From Ascidiaceihabitans sp029251465 (GTDB lineage Bacteria > Pseudomonadota > Alphaproteobacteria > Rhodobacterales > Rhodobacteraceae), in NCBI RefSeq assembly GCF_042932805.1, contig NZ_CP170637.1:1-46851 (forward strand): DNA of 46,851 nucleotides, in the 5' to 3' direction. Below are positions 7,785 through 15,570 of this stretch, piece after piece. Made by a program: the position numbers and the translations under genes. Position 1 is the first letter of the stretch, and every line of letters starts with the position of its first letter. The notes below the pieces were generated by a model, which saw only the letters and a program-made list of their open reading frames with translations, did not search any database and was not told where the DNA came from.

Positions 7785-8555
7785 ATGAGACACACACCAA
7801 CAGCAACCGTGTCACGCAAGCCCCTTGCCGGGATTGCTGCATTTGCCCTAGCCGTCGCTTTGACGGGTACGGCTAACGCGCAATCCACGCAAAAGCATTT
7901 GACCCTGACCAGCATTTCATCTGCGACTGTTGCACCGCACGGCATGGGCTTTGTAGGTCTGTCTTACACCACCAATCGGGCCGCCAACGTAACGGACAGC
8001 GATGGATCCGCCGTTGTCGGGATCGGGATCGGCAGTGCAGAAGACTCGATCGGGTTGCAGTTCACCGCTAACATCACCTCATTGACAGATGATTTTGCGG
8101 ACTCTGGTTTCCTGTCGGTAAAAGCATCGAGACAGATAGCCGCTGGTCGCAACCCGACATACGCCAGTCTCGAAATTGGCCAGTTGGCAAATTGGGGCGA
8201 CGCGGACGGTATTCGGGAAACCGCGACAATCGCAGTGACCCGTTTCAGCCAGTGGAACCTTGGCGCAAGTCAGGAACAGTACCCTGTTATGATGACGATT
8301 GGGGCGGGCACAAACCTGCGTAATTCTAATTCGGATCCCGGGGTGTTTGCTGGTATTGGTATTGGCCTGTCAGAATACACTGCGGCCAGCGTTGCATGGG
8401 CTGGCGAAAGCGTTTCAATCGGTGGCGGTTTCAAGATCAAGGGCGCGGATAATTTGGTCATAAGCCTATCGCTCGATGATGCCTTTGACCAAGTCGACAG
8501 GCAGCGTCTTACTCTGTCCGTCGGATACCGATTTTCAAATCTGTTCGGAGGATAA
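7785..8555 (+). CDS. Secreted protein, putative outer-membrane beta-barrel
   Basis: Not assigned to a named family. A classical signal peptide (residues 1-32, cleavage after TANA) is followed by a mature part made of alternating strands rich in Gly, Ser and aromatic residues. It ends in LSVGYRFSNLFGG, which has the look of a last barrel strand, although the terminal residue is Gly rather than Phe. The 256-residue size would fit a small 8- to 10-strand barrel. No plug domain or TonB box is present, so it is not a TonB-dependent receptor. It is followed after five bases by another exported protein, so the two are likely co-transcribed. Function unknown. Confidence 0.7.
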   Translation: MRHTPTATVSRKPLAGIAAFALAVALTGTANAQSTQKHLTLTSISSATVAPHGMGFVGLSYTTNRAANVTDSDGSAVVGIGIGSAEDSIGLQFTANITSLTDDFADSGFLSVKASRQIAAGRNPTYASLEIGQLANWGDADGIRETATIAVTRFSQWNLGASQEQYPVMMTIGAGTNLRNSNSDPGVFAGIGIGLSEYTAASVAWAGESVSIGGGFKIKGADNLVISLSLDDAFDQVDRQRLTLSVGYRFSNLFGG

Positions 8556-8560
8556 GTCAT

Positions 8561-9211
8561 ATGCAAAAGCTGTATCTTAAACTCGCGGTATCTGCCGTCT
8601 GCGCATTTACTATTTCATCTTTTTCGGTGGCTCCTGTTGTGGCGGGCGAAGACGTGGTGATCACGTTCGAACCCGGGTTTATCCCACCCTCTATTGGCGC
8701 GTCCAAACCCACCGCGCTGAGCCCCACGGGTGAGGTTATTGAACTCGAAACCGTTTCGAATGACGCGACGAATTTTGTGACCCAAGCGATCGAGGGTATT
8801 TACGCCTTTTGTTCCTCTGCCAGTCAGACCGAATATATGGTGGATTGCCTTGGAGCCGGTCTGGCTGATGTGGCTGATCAATTGCCGGACACCGGTGATT
8901 ACGCCGAGGCACGGGCTATTCTAGAGGATGCCTCGCAAAAGCTGCGCGCGCTGGCCACGGCCAACAAATCCACCACATTGCCCAAAGCACGTCTGAGCGG
9001 CACGATCAAAGCCAAGCCAGTGCGCACCAAACGCCTGACGCCGATCAAAACCCCCGCGATCTCAAGCACAGGTGCGCAAGCGGCTGCGATCTTGGAAGAG
9101 GCAGAAACACTGTTGCTGCGCTCTGTTGCGAATTCTGACCGCCGCAAGGTCCACTATGCCCAAATGGCTCAAGCCGTCGGGTCCCAAACCATTCTGCTGC
9201 GCTCTCTTTAA
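8561..9211 (+). CDS. Exported protein of unknown function
   Basis: A signal peptide (about residues 1-29, ending VVAGE) starts this 216-residue protein; no family is recognised. The mature part has two cysteines in a helical segment (C83 and C96 approximately, in AFCSSASQTEYMVDCLG), which could form a disulfide, then a basic Pro/Lys linker (about 143-170) and a C-terminal helix. It begins five bases after the putative barrel gene and is probably its periplasmic partner. Both precede the YceI-OmpA and caspase genes on the same strand. Confidence 0.65.
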   Translation: MQKLYLKLAVSAVCAFTISSFSVAPVVAGEDVVITFEPGFIPPSIGASKPTALSPTGEVIELETVSNDATNFVTQAIEGIYAFCSSASQTEYMVDCLGAGLADVADQLPDTGDYAEARAILEDASQKLRALATANKSTTLPKARLSGTIKAKPVRTKRLTPIKTPAISSTGAQAAAILEEAETLLLRSVANSDRRKVHYAQMAQAVGSQTILLRSL

Positions 9212-9358
9212 TGTGGTGGGATTTGTACGAACTTGGTTAGGCATACTTTTGAATTAGTTTTCACAGTCGTTCGTGGTACGAAGTTAACAAGGCGAACGGC
9301 TTGAAGCGTTAAATTATTAGATTGGTCGCTACTTTTGGCCGACACAAAGGATTTCGGA

Positions 9359-10441
9359 ATGTATTTTGAGCGATTGAAGAAGACAGGCTTGGGTGCGATT
9401 TTGATCGCCTGTTTTGCTGTGATTGGGTTGGTAAGCACGGCACAGGCGCAGTCAGATGCCTTTGTAAGCGGCTGGACGCTACAGCCAGAAATGTCAGCCC
9501 TGAACTTCCAATCGGTCAAAAAACAAACTGTGGTCGAGACCAGCAGTTTTGCCACGCTCGAAGGTACGATTGACGAAAGCGGTTCAACCCAAGTCAAAGT
9601 GTTGCTCGACTCTGTCGACACCAAAGTCGACCTGCGCAACGTGCGGATGCGGTTCCTGTTCTTTGAGACATTCAAATTTCCAGAAGCGGTGATTTCAGTC
9701 CAGCTTGATCCCGCAGCTCTGGCCGACCTTCCACAGGTGCGCCGCAAACAAATCCCAGTGCGCTATACGGTTGATTTGCACGGCGTTACCAAGACGTTCG
9801 ATGCGCAGGTTTCCGTGACACTGCTGGGCAATGATCTTGTGTCGGTTGCCAGTGGAACGCCGATTTCTGTCAGCGTCGCGGATTTCAGTCTGCAAGAAGG
9901 TCTAGGCAAACTTCAGGATGCGGCAAACGTCGAAATCCTTCCGTCAGCCACCGTGTCCTTTGACTTTGTGTTTGCCCGCAACGATGCCACTGCACAGCCC
10001 GCAGCACCGGATGCCACAAAAGCCGCAGAGCCCGCCAAATCGGTTGCTTTGGAAGCCGAGGGCGATTTTGACCTTGCTGCCTGCAAGGGTCGTTTCGAAA
10101 TCCTGTCGCGCACCGGCAGTATTTATTTTGCCTCCGGCAGTTCACGTCTCGAGGACAAAAGCGGACCGCTGCTGAACGCATTGTCTGACATCATCGCCCG
10201 TTGTCCGGGCCTGGTGATCGAGGTTGGTGGCCACACCGATTCCGTTGGCAGTGACGCGTTGAACTTGCGTCTGTCACGGTCGCGGGCAAAATCCGTCACG
10301 GACTATTTGTTGACCAAGGGCCTTAACGCCGACACAATTCTGAGCAAAGGCTACGGAGAGACAACACCCATCGCAACCAACGACACCAAAGAGGGACGTT
10401 GGAAAAACCGCCGCATCGGCTTTAAGGTTCTTGATAACTAA
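9359..10441 (+). CDS. YceI-like domain fused to OmpA-like peptidoglycan-binding domain
   Basis: Exported protein. A signal peptide (residues 1-31, cleavage after TAQA) is followed by a YceI-like lipocalin-type domain (about 34-207; strands such as GWTLQPEMSALNFQSVK and KFPEAVISVQL, and VDLHGVTKTFDAQV). YceI proteins bind isoprenoid or amphiphilic ligands. An Ala/Pro linker (about 208-235) leads to an OmpA C-terminal domain (about 250-360) with GGHTDSVGSDALNLRLSRSRAKSV and WKNRRIGF, which binds peptidoglycan. The ATG at 9359 is chosen because AAGGA lies seven bases before it; the longer TTG frame from 9335 lacks a site. The stop is adjacent to the caspase gene start, so the two proteins are probably made together. 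Confidence 0.85.
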   Translation: MYFERLKKTGLGAILIACFAVIGLVSTAQAQSDAFVSGWTLQPEMSALNFQSVKKQTVVETSSFATLEGTIDESGSTQVKVLLDSVDTKVDLRNVRMRFLFFETFKFPEAVISVQLDPAALADLPQVRRKQIPVRYTVDLHGVTKTFDAQVSVTLLGNDLVSVASGTPISVSVADFSLQEGLGKLQDAANVEILPSATVSFDFVFARNDATAQPAAPDATKAAEPAKSVALEAEGDFDLAACKGRFEILSRTGSIYFASGSSRLEDKSGPLLNALSDIIARCPGLVIEVGGHTDSVGSDALNLRLSRSRAKSVTDYLLTKGLNADTILSKGYGETTPIATNDTKEGRWKNRRIGFKVLDN

Positions 10442-11971
10442 ATGAGAAATATCATTCGAAAATCGGGACTAAAGGTCACGCAGGTTTTGGCGTGCATCTT
10501 GGTGATTGCATTGGGGCAGGGGGCTCAGGCCGAGGAACGCATCGCGTTGATCGTCGGCAACGGGTCTTACGCCTCGGTGTCTGGGTTGGACAATCCGGTG
10601 CCTGATGCGGAACTGATGGCGACGTCGCTTGCGGCCAAAGGGTTCAAGGTTACGACATTGACCGACGCGACCCAGGTTGAATTGAACCGTGGTATCGCCC
10701 AGTTCGGGCGTGATCTGCGCAATGCCGGTGACGACGCAACTGGCCTGTTTTATTATGCGGGCCACGCGGTGCAATCGTTTGGTTCAAACTATTTACTGCC
10801 AGTGGACGCCAGCCTGACAGATGCAGCCGACCTGAGTTTGGTTGCGGTGCAGGCGGACGCCGTTTTGCGGCAAATGTTTTCTGCCAAAAACAAAACCAAT
10901 ATTGTCATTCTGGACGCTTGCCGGAACAACCCCTTTGAGGCAATTCCGGATTTGAACGACAACGGCTTGGCCGAGATGAAAGCCCCAACCGGCACTTTCC
11001 TGTCGTATTCCACAGCACCCGGTGCCGTCGCTTTGGATGGTTTGGACGGCAACAGCCCGTTCACCAAATCCCTGGCCCGCGAGGTAAAGGTGCCTGGTGT
11101 GCAAATCGAGAACGTCTTCAAAAACGTGCGGGTTGATGTGATCAAACAAACCAATGGGCAACAAACCCCTTGGGATACGTCTTCGTTGACGGGTGATTTT
11201 TTCTTTGAGGCCGCAGCCGAGTTGACCCAAGAAGAAGTGGCCGAAAAACAGCTTTGGGATTCTGTTCAGCTTAGCACTGATCCGGTTCCGGTTTTGTTGT
11301 TCATTCGCGGCTATCCCAACAGCATCTACATCCCTCAAGCGCGGGCTTTGTTGTCCAAGATCATGTCGGATGAATTGTCGGGCGCGACCATTGCCGCCGC
11401 GCCAACGCCTGCACCCGCGCCAGAAATTGTGAAAGAAGCGGTTGTAGCCCCTGAACCTGAAACGCCAGCGAATGATACCGCCACTGAGGAAACCCTGATC
11501 GGGGTGGCCCAGAAGTCAGGCAATGCCGAAGATTATCAAGCCTATCTGGATGCGTTCCCAAACGGGATCTATGCCGAATTGGCTGGTTTCGAGTTGGATA
11601 TTTTGGATCAAAAAGCCCAGCGTGCACAGGCCGAAGCAGTCGCCGCAGCACCGTCTACGCCAGAGGTAAAACCAGCCGCCGAGATAACGTTTACCCTACC
11701 GCTGGTCATTGGTATGGATAAATTAGCTGGTAAATCCATTGAAGAACTGATTGGCCTGTCGCCGCTTTTCTCGCCGATTGAGGGACTGCCGGAAGAGATG
11801 TGGAAAGAACAGCAATGCTCGGATTGCCATGGCTGGACCAAGGCTACCCTGTGCGATCAAGGCAATACTTATGCCACAGCCAGCAACGAACGTGCGTTGA
11901 CAAAAACGCATCCCTTCGGTGGTGGCTTTAAACAAAACTTGCGCAGCTGGGCACTGACCGGTTGCAAATAG
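10442..11971 (+). CDS. Exported caspase-fold protein with C-terminal CxxCH motif
   Basis: A signal peptide (residues 1-30) is followed by a caspase/peptidase C14 domain (about 32-255) with the catalytic pair His108 (YYAGHAV) and Cys160 (ILDACRNNPF). Two similar helical segments, FIRGYPNSIYIPQA (288-300) and YLDAFPNGIYAEL (368-380), are the short C-terminal repeats seen in many bacterial caspase-like proteins. The last 60 residues hold CSDCHGW (459-465), a CxxCH motif of the c-type haem kind, plus C471 and C508. Since the protein is exported, haem attachment is possible but unproven. It starts directly after the YceI-OmpA stop and ends six bases from the convergent TonB-like gene. Confidence 0.85.
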   Translation: MRNIIRKSGLKVTQVLACILVIALGQGAQAEERIALIVGNGSYASVSGLDNPVPDAELMATSLAAKGFKVTTLTDATQVELNRGIAQFGRDLRNAGDDATGLFYYAGHAVQSFGSNYLLPVDASLTDAADLSLVAVQADAVLRQMFSAKNKTNIVILDACRNNPFEAIPDLNDNGLAEMKAPTGTFLSYSTAPGAVALDGLDGNSPFTKSLAREVKVPGVQIENVFKNVRVDVIKQTNGQQTPWDTSSLTGDFFFEAAAELTQEEVAEKQLWDSVQLSTDPVPVLLFIRGYPNSIYIPQARALLSKIMSDELSGATIAAAPTPAPAPEIVKEAVVAPEPETPANDTATEETLIGVAQKSGNAEDYQAYLDAFPNGIYAELAGFELDILDQKAQRAQAEAVAAAPSTPEVKPAAEITFTLPLVIGMDKLAGKSIEELIGLSPLFSPIEGLPEEMWKEQQCSDCHGWTKATLCDQGNTYATASNERALTKTHPFGGGFKQNLRSWALTGCK

Positions 11972-11977
11972 CCCGCG

Positions 11978-13372
11978 CTAGTTTTCCTTTGTCGAAATAA
12001 AGAAATAGACCCATTCCCCTTTGAAGGTCGGGTCTGTTTCGCGCGCCAGTATGACCCGTTCTTTGAGGAATGCCAGATACGGCTCTGCCGGTTCCTGAAG
12101 CGGGCGCAACCCGTCGTAAAGCGGAATTGAAGATGCAAAAGCGGCTGCGATTTCTTGCCCGAAAGGTGGGCTGATCGTGATGTCGAGCGCCGGTTTGTCC
12201 CCTCGATCCTTGCCGACGGATAGCGGGGATTTGGCGGCTGCGAATTCAAGCGGTACGATGCTGTTGGGTTGCAGGTGAATGACGTTCCCGTCAGCGGTAA
12301 AGTAATCTACATAAACGAAACCGTCGTAATCCGGTGCGACCAGATCCAGCTGCAACCGCTGCCCGTTGAAATAGGTGTAATTCTGGGCGAACCCATCTGC
12401 GCCAATCACCCGCGGATTGGTTAGTTGCTCGGTGGATTGAGGTAGCCCGACTTCGGCAATACCCGACAGCGCACCGCATTGCGGACGAGGCAATATCAGC
12501 AGCTGATCCGAAACGGGAATGGCATCGCCGACTTGTGCTTTTAGCGCCGCCAAAACCGGCCCGCGCAAGGCGTCTTCGGGCACGTGGCCGCGCAACTCTA
12601 GCTGTCCGGTTTCAGGAATAAACGTGGTTTGCAGACGTGCACAAGGGACCGAAGCAAGGATCGCCGAAATCCCGTCTCTGACATCCCCGATGTTGCTGTC
12701 CGACAGATCTACATCGCCCGGCTGCATAAACGCTTGAATGGCGGCGAGCGACGTGGATTGAACGGTGTCGTCCTCGCTGCCTGACCACGCAAGCGCGGCT
12801 TTTCCGGCAATTTCTGGCAGGGGCAGGGCAGGGGCCCCGTTGGATTGATCCGCAACCACAGATTGTGTGACCGCGGTGGCGGGCAAAGCAATTGACGTGC
12901 TGGTTTGGGTTGGTGCTGCAAGTGCTGCGGCGGTCTGAACCGGGGCGGCTAGGGTTGTTACAGTTTTGGCAACGGCAGCAGTGGCGGCGACGCTTTGCGT
13001 TTTAACGGGGGCCGCTGTGGCCGATTTTGCAACGGGCTCTGCTGCGCTCACTTGTGTGGGTTCAAGGGCGGCGGCGGCAGTGGTTTCGCTGGTCACGGGT
13101 GCTGCTTGCGCCTTGGACTGCGGCACGATCCTTTGCGCGGCGGCGGTGGCTTGTGGATTTGCCTCGTCCAGCTTTTCCGAAGGGGTGGTGTCTTCGCGCG
13201 CGGTGACCCGGTCAACATTTTGCGCTTGGATATTGATCTGGGATTGGGGCAGGGGTTGGTTTTCGACCGTTTCGGGTGTCACGATCCATGCAAGCCCGAC
13301 CAGTGCGCCAACATGCAGGGCGGCTGATCCAAACCCCGCAGCGATCCATATGCCAGTGGTTCTAACTGTCAT
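11978..13372 (-). CDS. TonB-like protein with BON-like and DUF4384-like C-terminal module
   Basis: Last gene of the ExbB-ExbD-ExbD operon. A short cytoplasmic N-terminus and one transmembrane helix (about residues 7-31) carry S16 and H20, the same SxxxH positions as in TonB. A long Ala/Pro/Thr-rich periplasmic stem (about 35-190) follows. The C-terminal half is not a TonB domain: about 243-312 looks BON-like (VPCARLQTTFI ... LELRGHV ... LPRPQCG), and about 325-462 looks like DUF4384 (GNVIHLQPN at 362-370; DGLRPLQEP at 420-428). Both parts resemble the C-terminal region of the PpkA kinase encoded at 39376-41556. The start overlaps the exbD stop. Likely a proton-motive-force-coupled envelope protein; target unknown. 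Confidence 0.8.
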   Translation of the reverse strand: MTVRTTGIWIAAGFGSAALHVGALVGLAWIVTPETVENQPLPQSQINIQAQNVDRVTAREDTTPSEKLDEANPQATAAAQRIVPQSKAQAAPVTSETTAAAALEPTQVSAAEPVAKSATAAPVKTQSVAATAAVAKTVTTLAAPVQTAAALAAPTQTSTSIALPATAVTQSVVADQSNGAPALPLPEIAGKAALAWSGSEDDTVQSTSLAAIQAFMQPGDVDLSDSNIGDVRDGISAILASVPCARLQTTFIPETGQLELRGHVPEDALRGPVLAALKAQVGDAIPVSDQLLILPRPQCGALSGIAEVGLPQSTEQLTNPRVIGADGFAQNYTYFNGQRLQLDLVAPDYDGFVYVDYFTADGNVIHLQPNSIVPLEFAAAKSPLSVGKDRGDKPALDITISPPFGQEIAAAFASSIPLYDGLRPLQEPAEPYLAFLKERVILARETDPTFKGEWVYFFISTKEN

Positions 13373-13773
13373 GGTGCCGCGGGTGTCACGACAAGTACGA
13401 CATCCATTGCCCCCATCGCTTGGATCTCTGCGACCATGGGTAGGATCGCTTGTAGTTCAGCGGATTTGTGGGCGTTGATGCGGATCAGGGTGCGGGGGTC
13501 ATTTGCTAGAATGCCCTTGATCCCGTCGAGTGTTCCTGTGCGATCCAGCGCGCCACCGTTCAAGGCCAATGTGCCGTCTGCGGCAACGGATATTGTCGCA
13601 CCTCCGCCCGGCATGTCTTGGCCCGTGGAGGCGATAGCCGGTGTGACGTCAAAGGGGGCAGTCGCATCCATCCGCCCGATCAACATGAAAAAGATCAATA
13701 GGAAAAACACCACATCAATCAGTGGGATTATCGTTTCCGGGCTTTCGCGACGGCGGGTGCGGGACAGCTTCAT
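13369..13773 (-). CDS. ExbD/TolR-family protein (second copy)
   Basis: Proton-channel partner of the ExbB protein encoded upstream. It has the family layout: short basic N-terminus, one transmembrane helix (about residues 15-36, IIPLIDVVFFLLIFFMLI) with the essential Asp at D20, and a periplasmic domain of about 95 residues. The gene overlaps the preceding exbD stop and the following TonB-like start by four bases each, which indicates translational coupling. Two exbD genes with one exbB are known from some ExbBD systems. Whether the two form a heteromer cannot be told from sequence. Confidence 0.93.
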   Translation of the reverse strand: MKLSRTRRRESPETIIPLIDVVFFLLIFFMLIGRMDATAPFDVTPAIASTGQDMPGGGATISVAADGTLALNGGALDRTGTLDGIKGILANDPRTLIRINAHKSAELQAILPMVAEIQAMGAMDVVLVVTPAAP

Positions 13774-14189
13774 TGGGACGCCGCCAATTGCAGAATGCGC
13801 AGGTTAGTAGCACCCGCGCGGGTAAGCGTGTCCATCAGCGTCACCAACGACTGGGTGTCTGCGCGGGGTGAAGGAAGGATGAGAAACGCGGCGGCGGCAT
13901 CTTGGGCGAGTTGGGTTTTGACCCGCGCCGACAGAGCTGCGGTTTCGATGATCTGCCCGCGCAGATAGGGCGCGCCGTCCGGCCCCAACCGTATCATCAT
14001 CGGTGCCCCTGTGGCGGTTTGAGTCGGTGCCGCGTCGACCGTGTCGTCAGTGGATTGCGCCATCGGGATCATATCAAGATTGAGATATGTCGAGGTGACC
14101 ATAAAAAACACCAGCATGATCAACAGCACGTCGATCATTGAGACCAACGATATCAAACGCTGTGGTGGTTTTGATCTGCTCAGTTGCAT
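13770..14189 (-). CDS. ExbD/TolR-family protein (first copy)
   Basis: Same family and layout as its downstream neighbour: basic N-terminus, transmembrane helix (about residues 15-38) with D20 in LVSMIDVLLIMLVFF, and a periplasmic domain. The two copies are clearly diverged outside the helix, so this is not a recent duplication. It starts 30 bases after the exbB stop. It should form the rotor or plug of the ExbB pentamer and use proton flow to drive the TonB-like protein encoded downstream. Confidence 0.93.
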   Translation of the reverse strand: MQLSRSKPPQRLISLVSMIDVLLIMLVFFMVTSTYLNLDMIPMAQSTDDTVDAAPTQTATGAPMMIRLGPDGAPYLRGQIIETAALSARVKTQLAQDAAAAFLILPSPRADTQSLVTLMDTLTRAGATNLRILQLAASQ

Positions 14190-14219
14190 GGGGTCCTGAC
14201 GGGTTCTGGACGATGGTGT

Positions 14220-14840
14220 CTATTGCCGGGAATCTTCGATTGCGAACAGTTGGCCAACGGCGGCTTCGATGCGCTGTGCGGCGCGTTCCACCCGTTCGCT
14301 AAGCAACGTCGCAGCAATGGCAGCCGGAATGGCGACAACCAGACCGGCGGCAGTGGTCAGCAGTGCTTGCCAGATACCGGCGGCCAACAGGGATGCATTT
14401 GCTGCCCCCTCGGCCAAAGCCAGTTCCTGGAAGGATTGGATCATGCCCAAAACCGTTCCCAGCAGGCCAAGCAGCGGGCTGATCATCGCGATCAATTCCA
14501 ACAGGCGAATGTGGCGCTGCATCTGCGAGACTTCGGTATTGCCGCGCCATTCAAGTTCAGCGTTCAGAACGGGGCGGGTACGACCGGCCATCAATCCTTG
14601 CATCGCCATGTGCACGATGCGATCTGCTGGCGTCTTGCCATTTTCGAGCGCGTTCAGGGCGGCGGTTTTGTCACCACCTGACCACTTTTCAAAGGCGGCC
14701 GCACGGCTAGGGTCGCCCGATAAAACACCGCGCAATTGGATGATTTTGATGGCAATCAACGCCAGCGAGCAGACCGACAGCGCGATAAGCAACCAGACGA
14801 TGGGCCCGCCGCTTTGCAAGGTTTCAGCTAAATTTCCCAT
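14220..14840 (-). CDS. ExbB/TolQ/MotA-family proton channel protein
   Basis: Inner-membrane channel subunit. The 206-residue protein has the family's three transmembrane segments: about 10-33 (GGPIVWLLIALSVCSLALIA), about 112-138 (LLELIAMISPLLGLLGTVLGM) and about 150-175 (AGIWQALLTTAAGLVVAIPA). The LLGLLGTVLGMIQSF signature is diagnostic. It lies in an operon with two exbD genes and a TonB-like gene and starts three bases after the exported-protein gene. It is closer to ExbB/TolQ than to MotA by size. No iron-uptake receptor is nearby, so the usual siderophore role is not supported. Confidence 0.94.
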   Translation of the reverse strand: MGNLAETLQSGGPIVWLLIALSVCSLALIAIKIIQLRGVLSGDPSRAAAFEKWSGGDKTAALNALENGKTPADRIVHMAMQGLMAGRTRPVLNAELEWRGNTEVSQMQRHIRLLELIAMISPLLGLLGTVLGMIQSFQELALAEGAANASLLAAGIWQALLTTAAGLVVAIPAAIAATLLSERVERAAQRIEAAVGQLFAIEDSRQ

Positions 14841-14843
14841 CGA

Positions 14844-15281
14844 TCATTTCACCAGTTGTGCAGGGGTGCGGCTGATCAAATCGAGCAGGGGAAAGCAATC
14901 CATTTCATCGGCGTTCTGGGGTTTGCAAGAGGCCAGCTCATGCAGCAGGATTTCGGAAATCTCGCTACACGCAATCTCGGGGATCTCGAACAATTTCAGG
15001 GTTGTCCGCGCGGCGGAAATCGGTGCTGCATCAATGCTGAGCAGGCGGTCAATGATGCCCTCGGTGTTGAGGATAGCGAGGGACATTTCGAAGCCCTCGA
15101 GGGTCAACTCCGTTTGATTTCTGAACAGAAAAAATGCGCGACAACCAACAGTTTCATTTTCCTCAAATTTGTTCAACTCCACGGTGAGTTTGCCGGATTG
15201 GGCGGTTTGAGCGTGTAAATTTGTCACAAAAAGCCCGAGACTTGCAGCCACGTAAATCGCTGCTTTTGCAAAGTTTTTCAT
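14844..15281 (-). CDS. Exported protein, first gene of the ExbBD operon
   Basis: A signal peptide (residues 1-24, cleavage after LHA) starts this 145-residue protein; no family is recognised. The mature part has four cysteines (about C47, C120, C133, C148 by the longest count; the exact pairings are unknown), enough for two disulfides, as expected in the periplasm. The strand pattern KLTVELNKFEENETVGCRAFFLFRN suggests an immunoglobulin-like or beta-sandwich fold. It is transcribed first, three bases before exbB, and may be the periplasmic sensor or partner of the channel. Confidence 0.75.
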   Translation of the reverse strand: MKNFAKAAIYVAASLGLFVTNLHAQTAQSGKLTVELNKFEENETVGCRAFFLFRNQTELTLEGFEMSLAILNTEGIIDRLLSIDAAPISAARTTLKLFEIPEIACSEISEILLHELASCKPQNADEMDCFPLLDLISRTPAQLVK

Positions 15282-15570
15282 TGTAAAATCCTTGGAATAT
15301 TTGGCCTAACGATGCGTGACGCACGGCTGTAGGGTCAAGCATTCATTCGTGTTCACGATTTTTTGTATCAGGACTGGCTTTGATTTCATATTCTGCTAAC
15401 CTGCTGACGTTGGGCATACTTTCACCGGGCGTCCGGCAATTTTTTTGATGTATTTGTCTGCTACGTGAATTTATTTTTGGTACCATTTTGGTGTCAGATG
15501 TTTGCAAAACCCATGACCACTCTGCGCATGTTTCATGTGCGCTGATGAATAATTATGAGGACTTTTTAGT
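15282..15570. promoter_or_regulatory. Divergent control region of the ExbBD and T6SS operons
   Basis: This 289-base gap lies between the minus-strand ExbBD operon and tssA, so both operons must be started from here. The region is AT-rich. A hairpin with eight pairs (two of them G-U) is formed by GCGCATG...CATGTGCGC at 15524-15542, 28 bases before the tssA start. No convincing sigma-54 (GG-N10-GC) or TTGACA promoter could be fixed by eye. Confidence 0.5.

Noticed and set aside
7785..8555. TonB-dependent receptor for the ExbBD system
   Set aside because: Too short at 256 residues and without plug domain or TonB box.
12966..13478. Ala/Cys/Gly-rich plus-strand frame opposite the TonB-like gene
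   Set aside because: It mirrors the Ala/Thr/Pro-rich stem of the TonB-like protein; low complexity and full overlap mark it as a shadow.
15482..15510. Sigma-54 promoter before tssA
   Set aside because: A GG and GC pair is present (TGGTGTCAGATGTTTGC), but they are 12 bases apart instead of 10 and the flanks do not fit.
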